A stretch of 27,660 nucleotides of DNA from Candidatus Iainarchaeum sp. (GCA_028702895.1 JAQVNZ010000006.1:1-27660), one strand, 5' to 3'. Shown: positions 15,263 through 22,906, numbered from the stretch's first letter. Notes: generated from the letters alone by a model not told the origin. Translations and numbers: made by a program.

Positions 15263-16573
15263 TTAGTTTTTTTGTGGAAAAGTATCCACTCTGCTAAATG
15301 AACTTATTTCGCCAACAATATTTTGGTTTAACAATTTTTTTGCTTCTTCTTTTTTATAATTTCCAAGTAACCAACTTAATTTTATTAATGCCGTTTCTGA
15401 TAACATGTCTTCACAATAAATTACTCCAATTTTTGATAATTTTCTTAGAGTAGAATAAACATTAGGATTAGTTCGTCCGTTAATACATTGAGAGGTCATT
15501 GCAACAACGCATCCGCTTTGAATTAGTTTTTCAATTTTTTTAATAAATATTTCATTTTTTCCGGTTGGTGTATGACCTAGGCCAGTTCCTTCTATTATTA
15601 ATCCGTTATATTTCTCATTAATATAATATTCTAATATTTTTTCGCTTATTCCCGGATAAATTTTTAATAATCCTACTTTTTCATCATATTTTTCTTTTAA
15701 TTTAAATGTATTATTTTCTAAAAATTTATTTTCTTTTTTTATTAATTGCACTTCTCTTTTTTTATAATCAACTATTGCTATTGGTAAATCATTTACTGGT
15801 TTGAATGCATCTCTTCTAGATGTATGTAATTTTCTTGTTTTTGTAGCAGGTAATATTGCACAATAATCATCATTAGTACTATCATGCATGCAAATGGCTA
15901 CTCCTTTAAAATCACTTTTTACAATAAATTCGCTTGCACAAATTAAATTCATTGCAGCATCACTTGACCCCCTATCACTACTTCGTTGGGATCCAACAAT
16001 TATTACGGGGATGGGACAGTTAGTTAATGCGAATGATAAAAAAGCAGCACTATATCCAAGAGTGTCAGTACCATGTCCAATTATTATTCCTTTAGAATTA
16101 TTTTGTATTTCTTTTTCAACAGCTTGTGCTATTTTTGAATAATCTTGTAATGTCATATCTTCTGACATTATATTAGAAACAAGTGTGGGATTAAAATTAG
16201 CTATTTTTAATAATTCTGGAAACATTGCGGCCATATCTTCTGCTTTGAAACTAGCGTATACTCCACCAGTTTTATAATCTACTCTTGAAGCGATTGTTCC
16301 GCCTGTGTGTAATAAAGAAATTGTTGGTAATGCTGGATTTGTTTTAATAATAATTTTGTTTGTTTGTTTAATATCATTATTTTCTTTTATTTTTTTAATA
16401 TTTTTTATTTTATTAATTTCAAAACCAGCGTTATAACCAGAATCTAATTTTATTGTTAAATTTTGTGTGTTAGTTGGAATTATTGTACCACGTATTAATT
16501 CTTCTTTGAATTCAAATTCAATTTCGCAACCTTCGTTTAATTTATTTTTTTTTAAAAATTCTAATAATTCCAT
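15263..16573 (-). CDS. gatD: Glu-tRNA(Gln) amidotransferase subunit D (asparaginase-like)
   Basis: A 436-residue protein that hydrolyses glutamine and channels ammonia to GatE. An N-terminal small beta-barrel domain (about 1-70; CEIEFEFKEELIRGTIIP) is followed by an L-asparaginase-like domain. TGGTIAS at 90-96 supplies the first Thr, and HGTDT at 167-171 the second Thr and Asp. Lys248, in TRKLHTSRRDAF, aligns with the catalytic Lys. AMTSQCINGRTNPNVYSTLR is also typical of GatD. The frame extends six residues to a TTG, but the ATG at 16573 is preferred because a TATA-like CTATTAAAAAGC (minus strand, about 16594-16606) lies about 27 bases upstream. Its partner GatE is encoded downstream. Confidence 0.95.
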   Translation of the reverse strand: MELLEFLKKNKLNEGCEIEFEFKEELIRGTIIPTNTQNLTIKLDSGYNAGFEINKIKNIKKIKENNDIKQTNKIIIKTNPALPTISLLHTGGTIASRVDYKTGGVYASFKAEDMAAMFPELLKIANFNPTLVSNIMSEDMTLQDYSKIAQAVEKEIQNNSKGIIIGHGTDTLGYSAAFLSFALTNCPIPVIIVGSQRSSDRGSSDAAMNLICASEFIVKSDFKGVAICMHDSTNDDYCAILPATKTRKLHTSRRDAFKPVNDLPIAIVDYKKREVQLIKKENKFLENNTFKLKEKYDEKVGLLKIYPGISEKILEYYINEKYNGLIIEGTGLGHTPTGKNEIFIKKIEKLIQSGCVVAMTSQCINGRTNPNVYSTLRKLSKIGVIYCEDMLSETALIKLSWLLGNYKKEEAKKLLNQNIVGEISSFSRVDTFPQKN

Positions 16574-16615
16574 ATTAAAAATAAATAACAAAACGCTTTT
16601 TAATAGAGTTATTTC

Positions 16616-17557
16616 TTAACAAGTTTCTTGTAACAAATTTTTTTCACAAAAAATCTTTTCTTTATCAATGATATTCCAAATAATATCAGGATTTTCTTTT
16701 GCCCATTCTGTTACACATTCAAATGAATAATTACAATTATTACAATAATGTATTTCTCTATATTTTTGAGTTGTATTATCAAAAATTGTTTGAGTTTTAG
16801 TTTCATCAATAATACAAAATGAATTTTCTGTAACATTGAAATCATATTGTTTTATTTCAAAACCAGAATTTTCTCCCAAAAATTTTGACTCTGCTCTATA
16901 TTCACCAGATGTTTTTGTTTCAATATTCCATAAAAACGTGTGTGTTTGATTTGGCATTAACATACTAATATTTTGTATGGGGAATACTTCTGGTGTTTTT
17001 TCCCAATCGTTTTTTACTTTTTTGTATAATACAATACTATTTTCACCTTGAAACAAATTAATTTTTCCAGAATTAGTTACTATTACATTAAACTTAGTGC
17101 TTGTTCCTTGATCATCTAATATTTTTATTTCATTTATTTTTGCTTGTGCTGGCATTTGACCAAAATAAATTCTACAAATAAAAATATTATCTCTAACACA
17201 TCTTATAAAAAAATCATAACTTCGCTCATTTTTAAATTTTATTTTTTCAAAATCCCATTCAATTTTATCACATTTTTCTTTGTTAGGACAACAAAGATTT
17301 GGGTTAGTACATTCTAATGCAATGGATTGATTATTAGTTTCAAAATCTTTTTTTAATAGTAAATAATCTGATTCAATTTTTCTTGAATTTAGGGTTACTA
17401 TTTGGCCCAATTTCTCGTTTGTTTGAGCAAATTGTAAAGCATTTTCTATTTCAGTATTAATGTTTGTCACTTGGTTTGTTTGATTAAAAAAACTTATTCC
17501 TATGCCTAGTAATATTATTGCGATTATTCCCCAGATTAATAATTCAAATATATTCAT
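16616..17557 (-). CDS. Membrane-anchored Cys-rich protein, unknown
   Basis: A 313-residue protein with one N-terminal hydrophobic segment (about 5-24) and a large outside domain. The domain has about 12 Cys, including a CTNPNLCCPNKEKC cluster and CNNC, suggesting disulfides or a metal site. A beta-rich middle (about 145-260) with NSGKINLF and SGEYRAES looks Ig-like or CARDB-like. The start overlaps the upstream 77-residue membrane protein by four bases (ATGA), and AAGGATGA gives a Shine-Dalgarno site. The two products therefore probably work together at the cell surface. The N-terminal segment could be pilin-like, but no class III motif (QxxxE) is seen. Family unknown. Confidence 0.75.
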   Translation of the reverse strand: MNIFELLIWGIIAIILLGIGISFFNQTNQVTNINTEIENALQFAQTNEKLGQIVTLNSRKIESDYLLLKKDFETNNQSIALECTNPNLCCPNKEKCDKIEWDFEKIKFKNERSYDFFIRCVRDNIFICRIYFGQMPAQAKINEIKILDDQGTSTKFNVIVTNSGKINLFQGENSIVLYKKVKNDWEKTPEVFPIQNISMLMPNQTHTFLWNIETKTSGEYRAESKFLGENSGFEIKQYDFNVTENSFCIIDETKTQTIFDNTTQKYREIHYCNNCNYSFECVTEWAKENPDIIWNIIDKEKIFCEKNLLQETC

Positions 17558-17787
17558 TTTTTCATCCTTTTTCTTTTTGGGTCAGTTAATTTTATTTCTT
17601 CTTTTAAAAGCCATTTAAAAATTCCTGTTAATGCCATCACAAAAACAAATACCATTATAAGACTAATAAAATCATTATTGTACAAAAATCTTTGTTTAAA
17701 TTCATTTGACCAAATATAAACATTAAAAACAAAAAATGCGGTTATTACAAAAGTAATACTTATTAGGGCCCATCTAGCAATATTCAT
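17554..17787 (-). CDS. Small two-helix membrane protein
   Basis: A 77-residue protein with hydrophobic helices at about 5-26 and 42-63, and a strongly basic C-terminal tail (DPKRKRMKK) that by the positive-inside rule is cytoplasmic. It is the first gene of a two-gene operon and overlaps the Cys-rich protein by four bases. No family is recognised. It may anchor or assist export of its neighbour. Confidence 0.68.
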   Translation of the reverse strand: MNIARWALISITFVITAFFVFNVYIWSNEFKQRFLYNNDFISLIMVFVFVMALTGIFKWLLKEEIKLTDPKRKRMKK

Positions 17788-17904
17788 AATTAAAATAAGT
17801 TTTTGTATTATTTATTGTTTTCTATATTAAATATTTTAAAGTTTTATATATTTTTAATTAAAATTTTTGTTTAAATGTTTTTTATAATTTTATTTTTTAT
17901 AATA

Positions 17905-19707
17905 TTAAAGTGCCTGGTCAACAATTACTCTTTTTTGATGTTCGTACATGTCAGTTATTTCTTTTGTTGTTGTGGATTGTTCGGGTTTTTTATCAGTCCT
18001 AATTTTTATCATTCTTGGAAATCGTAGTGCTAATCCAAACCCATTTTCTTTTGAGCAGGAATGTAATTGGCTTTTAGTAATTTCATCAGCATTAATTTCT
18101 ACTACGATTCTTGGTTCTACCCAATAATCTGGTGTTATTTGAGAAATTATTCTTGGGTTTTTTTGATTTGTTATTAGTGGGGATAATGCTTGTTCTAGTT
18201 CTTGTAATATTTGTTCAGTCATCCCAGTTCCAATTTTTGCAATACTTTCAAAAGAATCATTATTCGCATTATATGTTCCAACAAGTAACGCGCCTAATCC
18301 AAATTGTGTTCTTTTTCCTTTTCCAGTATAATATCCTATTATTGTTAAGTCTAATGTGTCTTCTAAATTTCCTTTATATGATCTCTTTAATTTTATCCAA
18401 GCAAATTTTCTTGCTCCTGCAATATATGGTGCGCTTAAATCTTTAGCGATTATTCCTTCTAATCCTTGTGAAACTTTTTCTTCAAAAAAATTTTCTAATT
18501 CTTCTGAAGTTTTGATAATCTTCATTTCGCTTATCTTAATTAATGAACCATCTTTTATTATTGATTCTAATTTTTTTCTTCTTTCTATAAATGGTTGGTC
18601 TAGTAAACTTTCGCCATCTACATACATTACATCAAATAAAAATAAATTAAGTGGATATTCTTTAGCTTTTTTTAAAATATCATGTTTTCTTTTTCTTTGA
18701 ATTGTTATTTGAAAAGGATAATATTCGTTAGTTTCTTCATTAATGGCTAACGCTTCTCCTTCTACAAAACATTTTTTTGGTTTTAAATTAGTTTTTATAG
18801 CATCAATTATTTCAGGAAACATGTGTGTTATATCTTCACTTTGTCTTGAAAAAATTTTTATTTTATCATTATCTTTGGAAATCATTAATCTAAAACCATC
18901 ATACTTTGCTTCTACTGCACATTCACCTAATTTTTCTATTATTTCTTTTGCACTTGGTAATCTTTCAGCAGCAGTTGGTCTAATTGGTGTTCCTGGCCGT
19001 ATTCTAATATTTTTTAATCCGTTTATTCCATGTTCTTTTAATATTTCTAAAATTTCGCCTAAATCTGAATAAACATTATATGCGCCTTCAATTTTTTCTC
19101 TTAAATCTTGTTTTATTTTTCTTTGTTCTTCTTCTTTTAATTCATTCCAATTAAGGTTTTCTTTTTTTCCAATAAGTATTGCAAAGGCATCCATTATTGT
19201 GGGGTCTCCTATTCCTAATCTTATATTTCCTAATGGGATTCTAGCAATATATCTTGCTTCAATACTTGTGGCCGAATTAAAAAGTTCTGCTAATAATTTT
19301 ATTTTAGTTTCTTGACTTCCAATCCCTTCTTTTAAAGACATTTTTTGAAAATTTTCAAATACTTTTCCAACAGTTAATTCTTTTGTAAACAAACTTTCTT
19401 GACTTTTTTTTGCAACTAATTCTTTTGCCACTTCTCCTAAATCGCCTTTTTTAGAAAATAATTCTTCTACTTCTTTTTTAGTATAACCTGTTGCTTTAGA
19501 AATTCCTTCTGATATTAATTTTTCTCCAAAACCAATTTCTTGGCCTTCAAAATTAGGTGCAATTCTACCTTGTAATAAATAAACTATTTTTTTTATTTCT
19601 TTTGTATCTGTTTTTTCAAATAATTCTGTTAAAAAACCGGCCATTTCTAGTCTGGATGACACGCTTTCAATTTTATCAAAACAATCTGCAATTATTTTAA
19701 AGTTCAT
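17905..19707 (-). CDS. lig: ATP-dependent DNA ligase
   Basis: A 600-residue archaeal/eukaryotic LigI-type ligase that seals nicks in duplex DNA. The N-terminal DNA-binding domain covers about 1-230 and includes the conserved RYIARIPLGNIRLGIGD stretch. The adenylation domain has motif I EAKYDGFR with Lys268 as the AMP-accepting residue, motif III FVEGEALA, motif IV LEGIIAKD and motif V AWIKLKRSY. The OB domain follows, with the C-terminal ALRFPRMIKIRTDK conserved. Length is normal for the family (about 560-610). It is a single gene, and its start is 54 bases from the divergent C/D box sRNA, so the two share a promoter region. Confidence 0.96.
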   Translation of the reverse strand: MNFKIIADCFDKIESVSSRLEMAGFLTELFEKTDTKEIKKIVYLLQGRIAPNFEGQEIGFGEKLISEGISKATGYTKKEVEELFSKKGDLGEVAKELVAKKSQESLFTKELTVGKVFENFQKMSLKEGIGSQETKIKLLAELFNSATSIEARYIARIPLGNIRLGIGDPTIMDAFAILIGKKENLNWNELKEEEQRKIKQDLREKIEGAYNVYSDLGEILEILKEHGINGLKNIRIRPGTPIRPTAAERLPSAKEIIEKLGECAVEAKYDGFRLMISKDNDKIKIFSRQSEDITHMFPEIIDAIKTNLKPKKCFVEGEALAINEETNEYYPFQITIQRKRKHDILKKAKEYPLNLFLFDVMYVDGESLLDQPFIERRKKLESIIKDGSLIKISEMKIIKTSEELENFFEEKVSQGLEGIIAKDLSAPYIAGARKFAWIKLKRSYKGNLEDTLDLTIIGYYTGKGKRTQFGLGALLVGTYNANNDSFESIAKIGTGMTEQILQELEQALSPLITNQKNPRIISQITPDYWVEPRIVVEINADEITKSQLHSCSKENGFGLALRFPRMIKIRTDKKPEQSTTTKEITDMYEHQKRVIVDQAL

Positions 19708-19761
19708 TCTATTATAATTAGGATAGATTAAATTAAAAAGAACTTATAATCTTAATTTGTT

Positions 19762-19819
19762 TGCCTGTGATGATATAAGTTAGTCTGATTTAGTGATGAC
19801 TGATGGGCAGACTGAGGCA
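19762..19819 (+). ncRNA. C/D box guide sRNA
   Basis: A complete archaeal C/D sRNA in 58 bases. The terminal stem is TGCC/GGCA. Box C GTGATGA is at 19767-19773, box D' CTGA at 19785-19788, box C' GTGATGA at 19793-19799 and box D CTGA at 19812-19815. The two guides are TATAAGTTAGT (19774-19784, 11 nt) and CTGATGGGCAGA (19800-19811, 12 nt), the usual archaeal guide and spacer sizes. Such RNAs direct fibrillarin to 2'-O-methylate the target base that pairs five positions upstream of D or D'. A TATA-like TTAAATTAAAAAG at about 19729-19741 is 26 bases before the 5' end. Confidence 0.88.
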
Positions 19820-20091
19820 TACAAATTTATTTTTTTATATTAATAAAATAATTAGTTTTTTGGAAAAGTTTATTTTGTTTAAATTAAAACAAATTTTATT
19901 CTTTTTTTTTATTTTGTTTGATTGTCTAATTAAATTTATTTTTTTAATTAAAATCATTTATTGTATACATAATATTATTTGGTTTGTCGTTTTTTCTCTT
20001 AAATGCCTTATTTTGCTTTAAACCGGCTTGTTTAAATACTTTAATAGTTTTATTTAATAAAATGCTATATTGGCAAATGGGGGAATTTATT
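19820..20091. other. AT-rich spacer with histone promoter and leader
   Basis: The spacer runs from the sRNA to the histone ATG. The only clear elements are TTTAAATACT at 20031-20040, a TATA box giving a leader of about 30 bases, and GGGGG at 20079-20083, a Shine-Dalgarno-like site 8 bases before the ATG at 20092. The hydrophobic Phe/Leu/Ile-rich reading frame at 19803-20021 overlaps the sRNA and is most likely chance. Confidence 0.5.
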
Positions 20092-20268
20092 ATGGCTGAA
20101 ATTTTAGTTGTTACTTCTAAAGTAAAAGAAGCAATAAAAACACAAGGATGTAATACTGCTAGTGACGCGGTTGACGCTTTGAGCGCAAAAGTTAATCAAA
20201 TGGTTAAAGATGCAGCTGAAAGAGCAAAAGCAAACGGTAGAAAAACAGTTAGGGGAATTGACTTCTAA
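20092..20268 (+). CDS. Short histone-fold DNA-binding protein
   Basis: A 58-residue protein starting at MAEILVVTSKVK. Residues 8-17 correspond to histone helix 1. TASDAVDALSAKVNQMVKDAAERAKANG forms the long central helix. GRKTVRGIDF matches the conserved loop before helix 3 (GRKTV-x-x-xD). The chain ends there, so helix 3 is missing, in contrast to the 65-69 residues of classical archaeal histones. The pattern resembles short prokaryotic histones such as Bdellovibrio Bd0055 and the so-called face-to-face group. That placement is by memory and unverified. It may bend or coat DNA without forming long histone polymers. In-frame starts further upstream encode hydrophobic sequence unlike the family, so the ATG at 20092 with GGGGG upstream is chosen. 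A strong hairpin terminator follows. Confidence 0.85.
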   Translation: MAEILVVTSKVKEAIKTQGCNTASDAVDALSAKVNQMVKDAAERAKANGRKTVRGIDF

Positions 20269-20282
20269 TTAGATTAATTTTC

Positions 20283-20322
20283 TTGGAAAAGTGAATTTCT
20301 TACTTTTCCAATTCTTTTTTTT
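20283..20322 (+). terminator. Hairpin plus U-tract terminator of the histone gene
   Basis: TTGGAAAAGT (20283-20292) and ACTTTTCCAA (20302-20311) form a perfect 10-bp stem with a 9-base loop, followed by TTC and eight Ts (20315-20322). It begins 14 bases after the histone stop codon. This looks like a bacterial intrinsic terminator. Archaea usually need only a T-tract, so the stem may also protect the 3' end of an abundant mRNA. Confidence 0.75.
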
Positions 20323-20339
20323 AAATGAATTTATTTTTT

Positions 20340-20852
20340 TTAAAATAATTTTCTTTCCATTTGATAATAATTAATAGCGTTTTCTCTATCTACAACCGCA
20401 ATTATTGTTTTTATATGAATATTTCCAGCTAATCTTGTGAGTCTACTAATTTGTGTCATATTCAATTTCTCACTTTCAGGATAAACATTTACTCCATATT
20501 GTGAATGTGCTTCACCCATTTTTTTTCCTTTTGGGTAGAGTCTAAAATCAAAACCAAATTTTAACCCTGTTTTTACTTGGTGTGTTTCACGTAGTTCACT
20601 AAAAACAAGTGCTTTTGAATAAAATCGTTTATCATTTTTTAATCCGATTTCAAGTATTCGTTTAGCATTAATTTTTTTCTTCCCTTCATATATTGTAAGT
20701 TTTTCTTTTGTAATTAAAAAAAGTGCTTCATATAAATCGAGTACTAAGTTTCTACCTTTACTTTCTCCAAAACCCTTTTCAACAAGAGTTCCTTTGAGTG
20801 TTGAATCCTCAATAATTATTTTGTCTTCTATTAAATAACTTTTAGTATCCAT
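20340..20852 (-). CDS. endA: tRNA-splicing endonuclease
   Basis: A 170-residue protein matching the homotetrameric (alpha4) archaeal EndA, which cuts bulge-helix-bulge introns from tRNA and rRNA precursors. The N-terminal domain covers about 1-80. The C-terminal nuclease domain has GLKFGFDFRLYPKG. The catalytic triad is complete: Tyr106, His116 (EAHSQYGV) and Lys148 (HIKTIIAVVD), with spacing close to Y115/H125/K156 of Methanocaldococcus EndA. There is no duplicated or degenerate half, so the short homotetramer form is expected. A substrate, the intron-bearing tRNA-Gln, lies at 10915-11055. Confidence 0.94.
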   Translation of the reverse strand: MDTKSYLIEDKIIIEDSTLKGTLVEKGFGESKGRNLVLDLYEALFLITKEKLTIYEGKKKINAKRILEIGLKNDKRFYSKALVFSELRETHQVKTGLKFGFDFRLYPKGKKMGEAHSQYGVNVYPESEKLNMTQISRLTRLAGNIHIKTIIAVVDRENAINYYQMERKLF

Positions 20853-20946
20853 TTTTTCATTCCCACTATTTTTTTATTGTTTTAGCCATTTTTTCATTTT
20901 CTGTTAAATTATTTACTTTTTCATTATTTATTTTGTTGTTTCTTAC

Positions 20947-21333
20947 TTATTTTTCTTTAATAATATTTATTAATTCATATTTTATTTTATTTTTTTTAAA
21001 TTCAGCTAATAATTCTTTAAAAAACTCATTTTTTTGTTCTACTAATACTACCTTGTCTGCTTTTTGTATTATTGCTATCGATAATATTTTTTTATTTGTT
21101 GAACCCCATTCTGTTATTTCTTCACATTTTTTTCTTTTTAATCCAATCTTTTTTTTTATTTGCGTCATTATATTACTAAACTGCATTACTTCTCCCATGG
21201 CCGTGCTAGTTTTATTCATAAAATCTCGGTCAATTATTTGTAATAAAGTTATTTTATCAGCACCTTTTGTTATTGCGGTGATATATTCATCAGAATTTTC
21301 TTTTCGACTTAATAATGGTGCTAGAACATGCAT
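20947..21333 (-). CDS. Possible universal-stress-protein-like domain
   Basis: A 128-residue alpha/beta protein. GADKITLLQIID and ADKVVLVEQ look like core strands. The segment with CEEITEWGSTNKKILSIAIIQKAD in place resembles the Usp helix-strand unit before the last strands. The glycine-rich ATP loop (G-x2-G-x9-G) of ATP-binding Usp proteins is not visible. It starts 138 bases upstream of and divergent from the gene at 21472, and reads toward endA (94 bases). Fold assignment is by pattern only; no function is inferred. Confidence 0.5.
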   Translation of the reverse strand: MHVLAPLLSRKENSDEYITAITKGADKITLLQIIDRDFMNKTSTAMGEVMQFSNIMTQIKKKIGLKRKKCEEITEWGSTNKKILSIAIIQKADKVVLVEQKNEFFKELLAEFKKNKIKYELINIIKEK

Positions 21334-21391
21334 ACTATAGTAAGAATATTTGTTGTTTTAATCCTTTCTTAAAATCAATTTCGTGTTTTTT

Positions 21392-21451
21392 GTTATAAAA
21401 TATTAAATTTCTTTATAAATAGTTAAATTTCGTTATAAAAGATTAAATATT
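21392..21451. repeat. Three degenerate 20-bp repeats with TATA-like cores
   Basis: GTTATAAAATATTAAATTTC (21392-21411), TTTATAAATAGTTAAATTTC (21412-21431) and GTTATAAAAGATTAAATATT (21432-21451) lie head to tail. Each has a TTATAAA core. The last is centred about 34 bases before the ATG at 21472, so it is a plausible TATA box. The others may serve the divergent gene at 21333 or bind a regulator such as the HTH-like protein encoded next. Confidence 0.6.
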
Positions 21452-21471
21452 AGTTATCTCTTAGTATCATA

Positions 21472-22032
21472 ATGTTTAAACCGCTTTCATATGATATAAA
21501 AGAAGTCACTAAACTTTTTTCACAAAAACGTTCTCTTGAGTTAAGGGGTTTGAGTAATCGTTTGATAAGAGAAGCTTCGATGCAAAATGATTATTCAAAA
21601 GCACAATTAGGTGTAATTGCGTATGCGTTGCATAAAATGGAATCTAAAAATCATTTTGTTAATGATGAAAAATGGATTCTTTTAAAAGAAGGAATTGTTG
21701 CTGGTTTAAAAAACGCTTTATTTGCTATACAACAAAGTGGTGAAAAACAATTCGCGATAAAAATGCAAAAAGTTATTGATTCTATTATAAGTATTGATTC
21801 TAGTTTGGGTAATTATGCTCAAAATATTTATGATAAAGCAAAAGTTAAACAAGCGTCCTTAGCGTATTCTTATGGTTTAAGTCTTTCTCAATCAGCTGAA
21901 TTAACTGGTGCGGATAAAAAAGAATTACAAAGTTATATTGGTTTTACTACAATGCATGATGAAGAAAAAGAAATAAAATCTTTGTCTGAAAGGGTTGTTG
22001 AATTAAAAAATCTTGTTAAGGAGAATAGATAA
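21472..22032 (+). CDS. Helical protein with C-terminal HTH-like segment, partner of PIN protein
   Basis: A 186-residue all-helical protein. Residues about 1-120 form a helical bundle. Residues 128-157 (QASLAYSYGLSLSQSAELTGADKKELQSYIG) have the rhythm of a helix-turn-helix: a helix, a GLSLSQ turn with an SAELTG recognition-type segment, then a third helix. A short charged coiled tail ends the chain. The stop overlaps the next start by one base (TAATG), so the pair is co-translated. The arrangement recalls a DNA-binding antitoxin before a PIN toxin, although both proteins are larger than in typical VapBC. I do not recognise a named family. Confidence 0.68.
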   Translation: MFKPLSYDIKEVTKLFSQKRSLELRGLSNRLIREASMQNDYSKAQLGVIAYALHKMESKNHFVNDEKWILLKEGIVAGLKNALFAIQQSGEKQFAIKMQKVIDSIISIDSSLGNYAQNIYDKAKVKQASLAYSYGLSLSQSAELTGADKKELQSYIGFTTMHDEEKEIKSLSERVVELKNLVKENR

Positions 22033-22811
22033 TGACTAGAAAAAAAAATCCTACAATAATTACTAGTATTAAACCTAATAATAATTTTATTAATTCTGGT
22101 ATGGGGAATGATAATAATTTTAATGATCCTAATTATATTAATGTTGTAATTGATTCTGGAACAATGATTACTTTTTCATCCACTTGTTTAATGAATGTTT
22201 TCAAAAATTTTATTATTCATAATAAAATTAAATTATTTGTTTCAAATGATGTTTCTGATGAAAGTGTTTGGAAGCCAATTCATAATAAGCGCTTTGCTTT
22301 GAATGCTGCTAGGATAAAACATTTATTTAACAAAAAATTAGTTAATGTAATTAGTTCTAATAGTGAATTAAATAGTTTAGAATTAAAAATATTGGATTTA
22401 GCAAATAATTGTTTTATTGGAGAATCTGGTCCAATAAAAATTTTGCAACGTGGGGAAGTAGAAGCATTAGTATTATCAAAAGCTTATAATGCGAAAGCAT
22501 TATTTATTGATGAACGAACAACCCGTTCTTTAATAGAAAATCCTCTTAGATTAAAACAAGTTTTAGAAAAAAGACAAAAACAAAATATTGTAATGAATAA
22601 ACAAAAAGTAAATGAATTTAGAGAATTATTTTCTCACTTAAAAGTTTTTAGAAGTGTGGATATTGTTGCGTTAGCATATGAACAAGACTTGTTTGACGAT
22701 GAATTAGATCATGGTAAATTAGAACTAGAAGCAGCGTTATATGCTACAAAATTCGCGGGTTGTGCGGTTTCGGAAAAAGAAATTGAAGAATATTTGCATA
22801 AAAATAAATAA
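22032..22811 (+). CDS. PIN-domain ribonuclease-like protein
   Basis: A 259-residue protein. After an Asn-rich, probably disordered N-terminus (about 1-35), a PIN fold follows. VVIDSGTMITF carries the first acidic residue (Asp41). GEVEALVLSKAYNAKALFIDERTTR carries the second (Glu142 or Glu144) and third (Asp160) acidic positions in the classic GE-x-EAI...DD-x-x-AR layout. These bind Mg2+ or Mn2+ for RNA cleavage. A C-terminal extension from about 175 is charged and helical. AAGGAG at 22018-22023, inside the upstream gene, is a strong Shine-Dalgarno site. It could be a VapC-like toxin or an RNA-processing nuclease; size and the extension leave both open. Confidence 0.8.
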   Translation: MTRKKNPTIITSIKPNNNFINSGMGNDNNFNDPNYINVVIDSGTMITFSSTCLMNVFKNFIIHNKIKLFVSNDVSDESVWKPIHNKRFALNAARIKHLFNKKLVNVISSNSELNSLELKILDLANNCFIGESGPIKILQRGEVEALVLSKAYNAKALFIDERTTRSLIENPLRLKQVLEKRQKQNIVMNKQKVNEFRELFSHLKVFRSVDIVALAYEQDLFDDELDHGKLELEAALYATKFAGCAVSEKEIEEYLHKNK

Positions 22812-22906
22812 TTTGTTTAAATTTTTTGTTTAATTAAAAGTATTTATTAAATTTTTTATTAGTTAAATTTTGTTTAAAATTTAGTATTATTTAAAATATT
22901 TTTTTT

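Noticed and set aside
18111..19072. Several plus-strand frames inside the ligase gene
   Set aside because: They are antisense shadows of a gene with all ligase motifs intact, and show no domain of their own.
19800..19811. The sRNA D guide as a guide for tRNA-Ile, since UCUGCCCA occurs at that tRNA's 3' end
   Set aside because: Pairing stops after eight bases where the tRNA ends in CCA, and acceptor-stem 3' strands are not known C/D targets.
19803..20021. A 72-codon hydrophobic reading frame on the plus strand
   Set aside because: It overlaps the C/D box sRNA, is almost only Phe, Leu, Ile and Lys as expected from AT-rich DNA, and has no ribosome site or family pattern.
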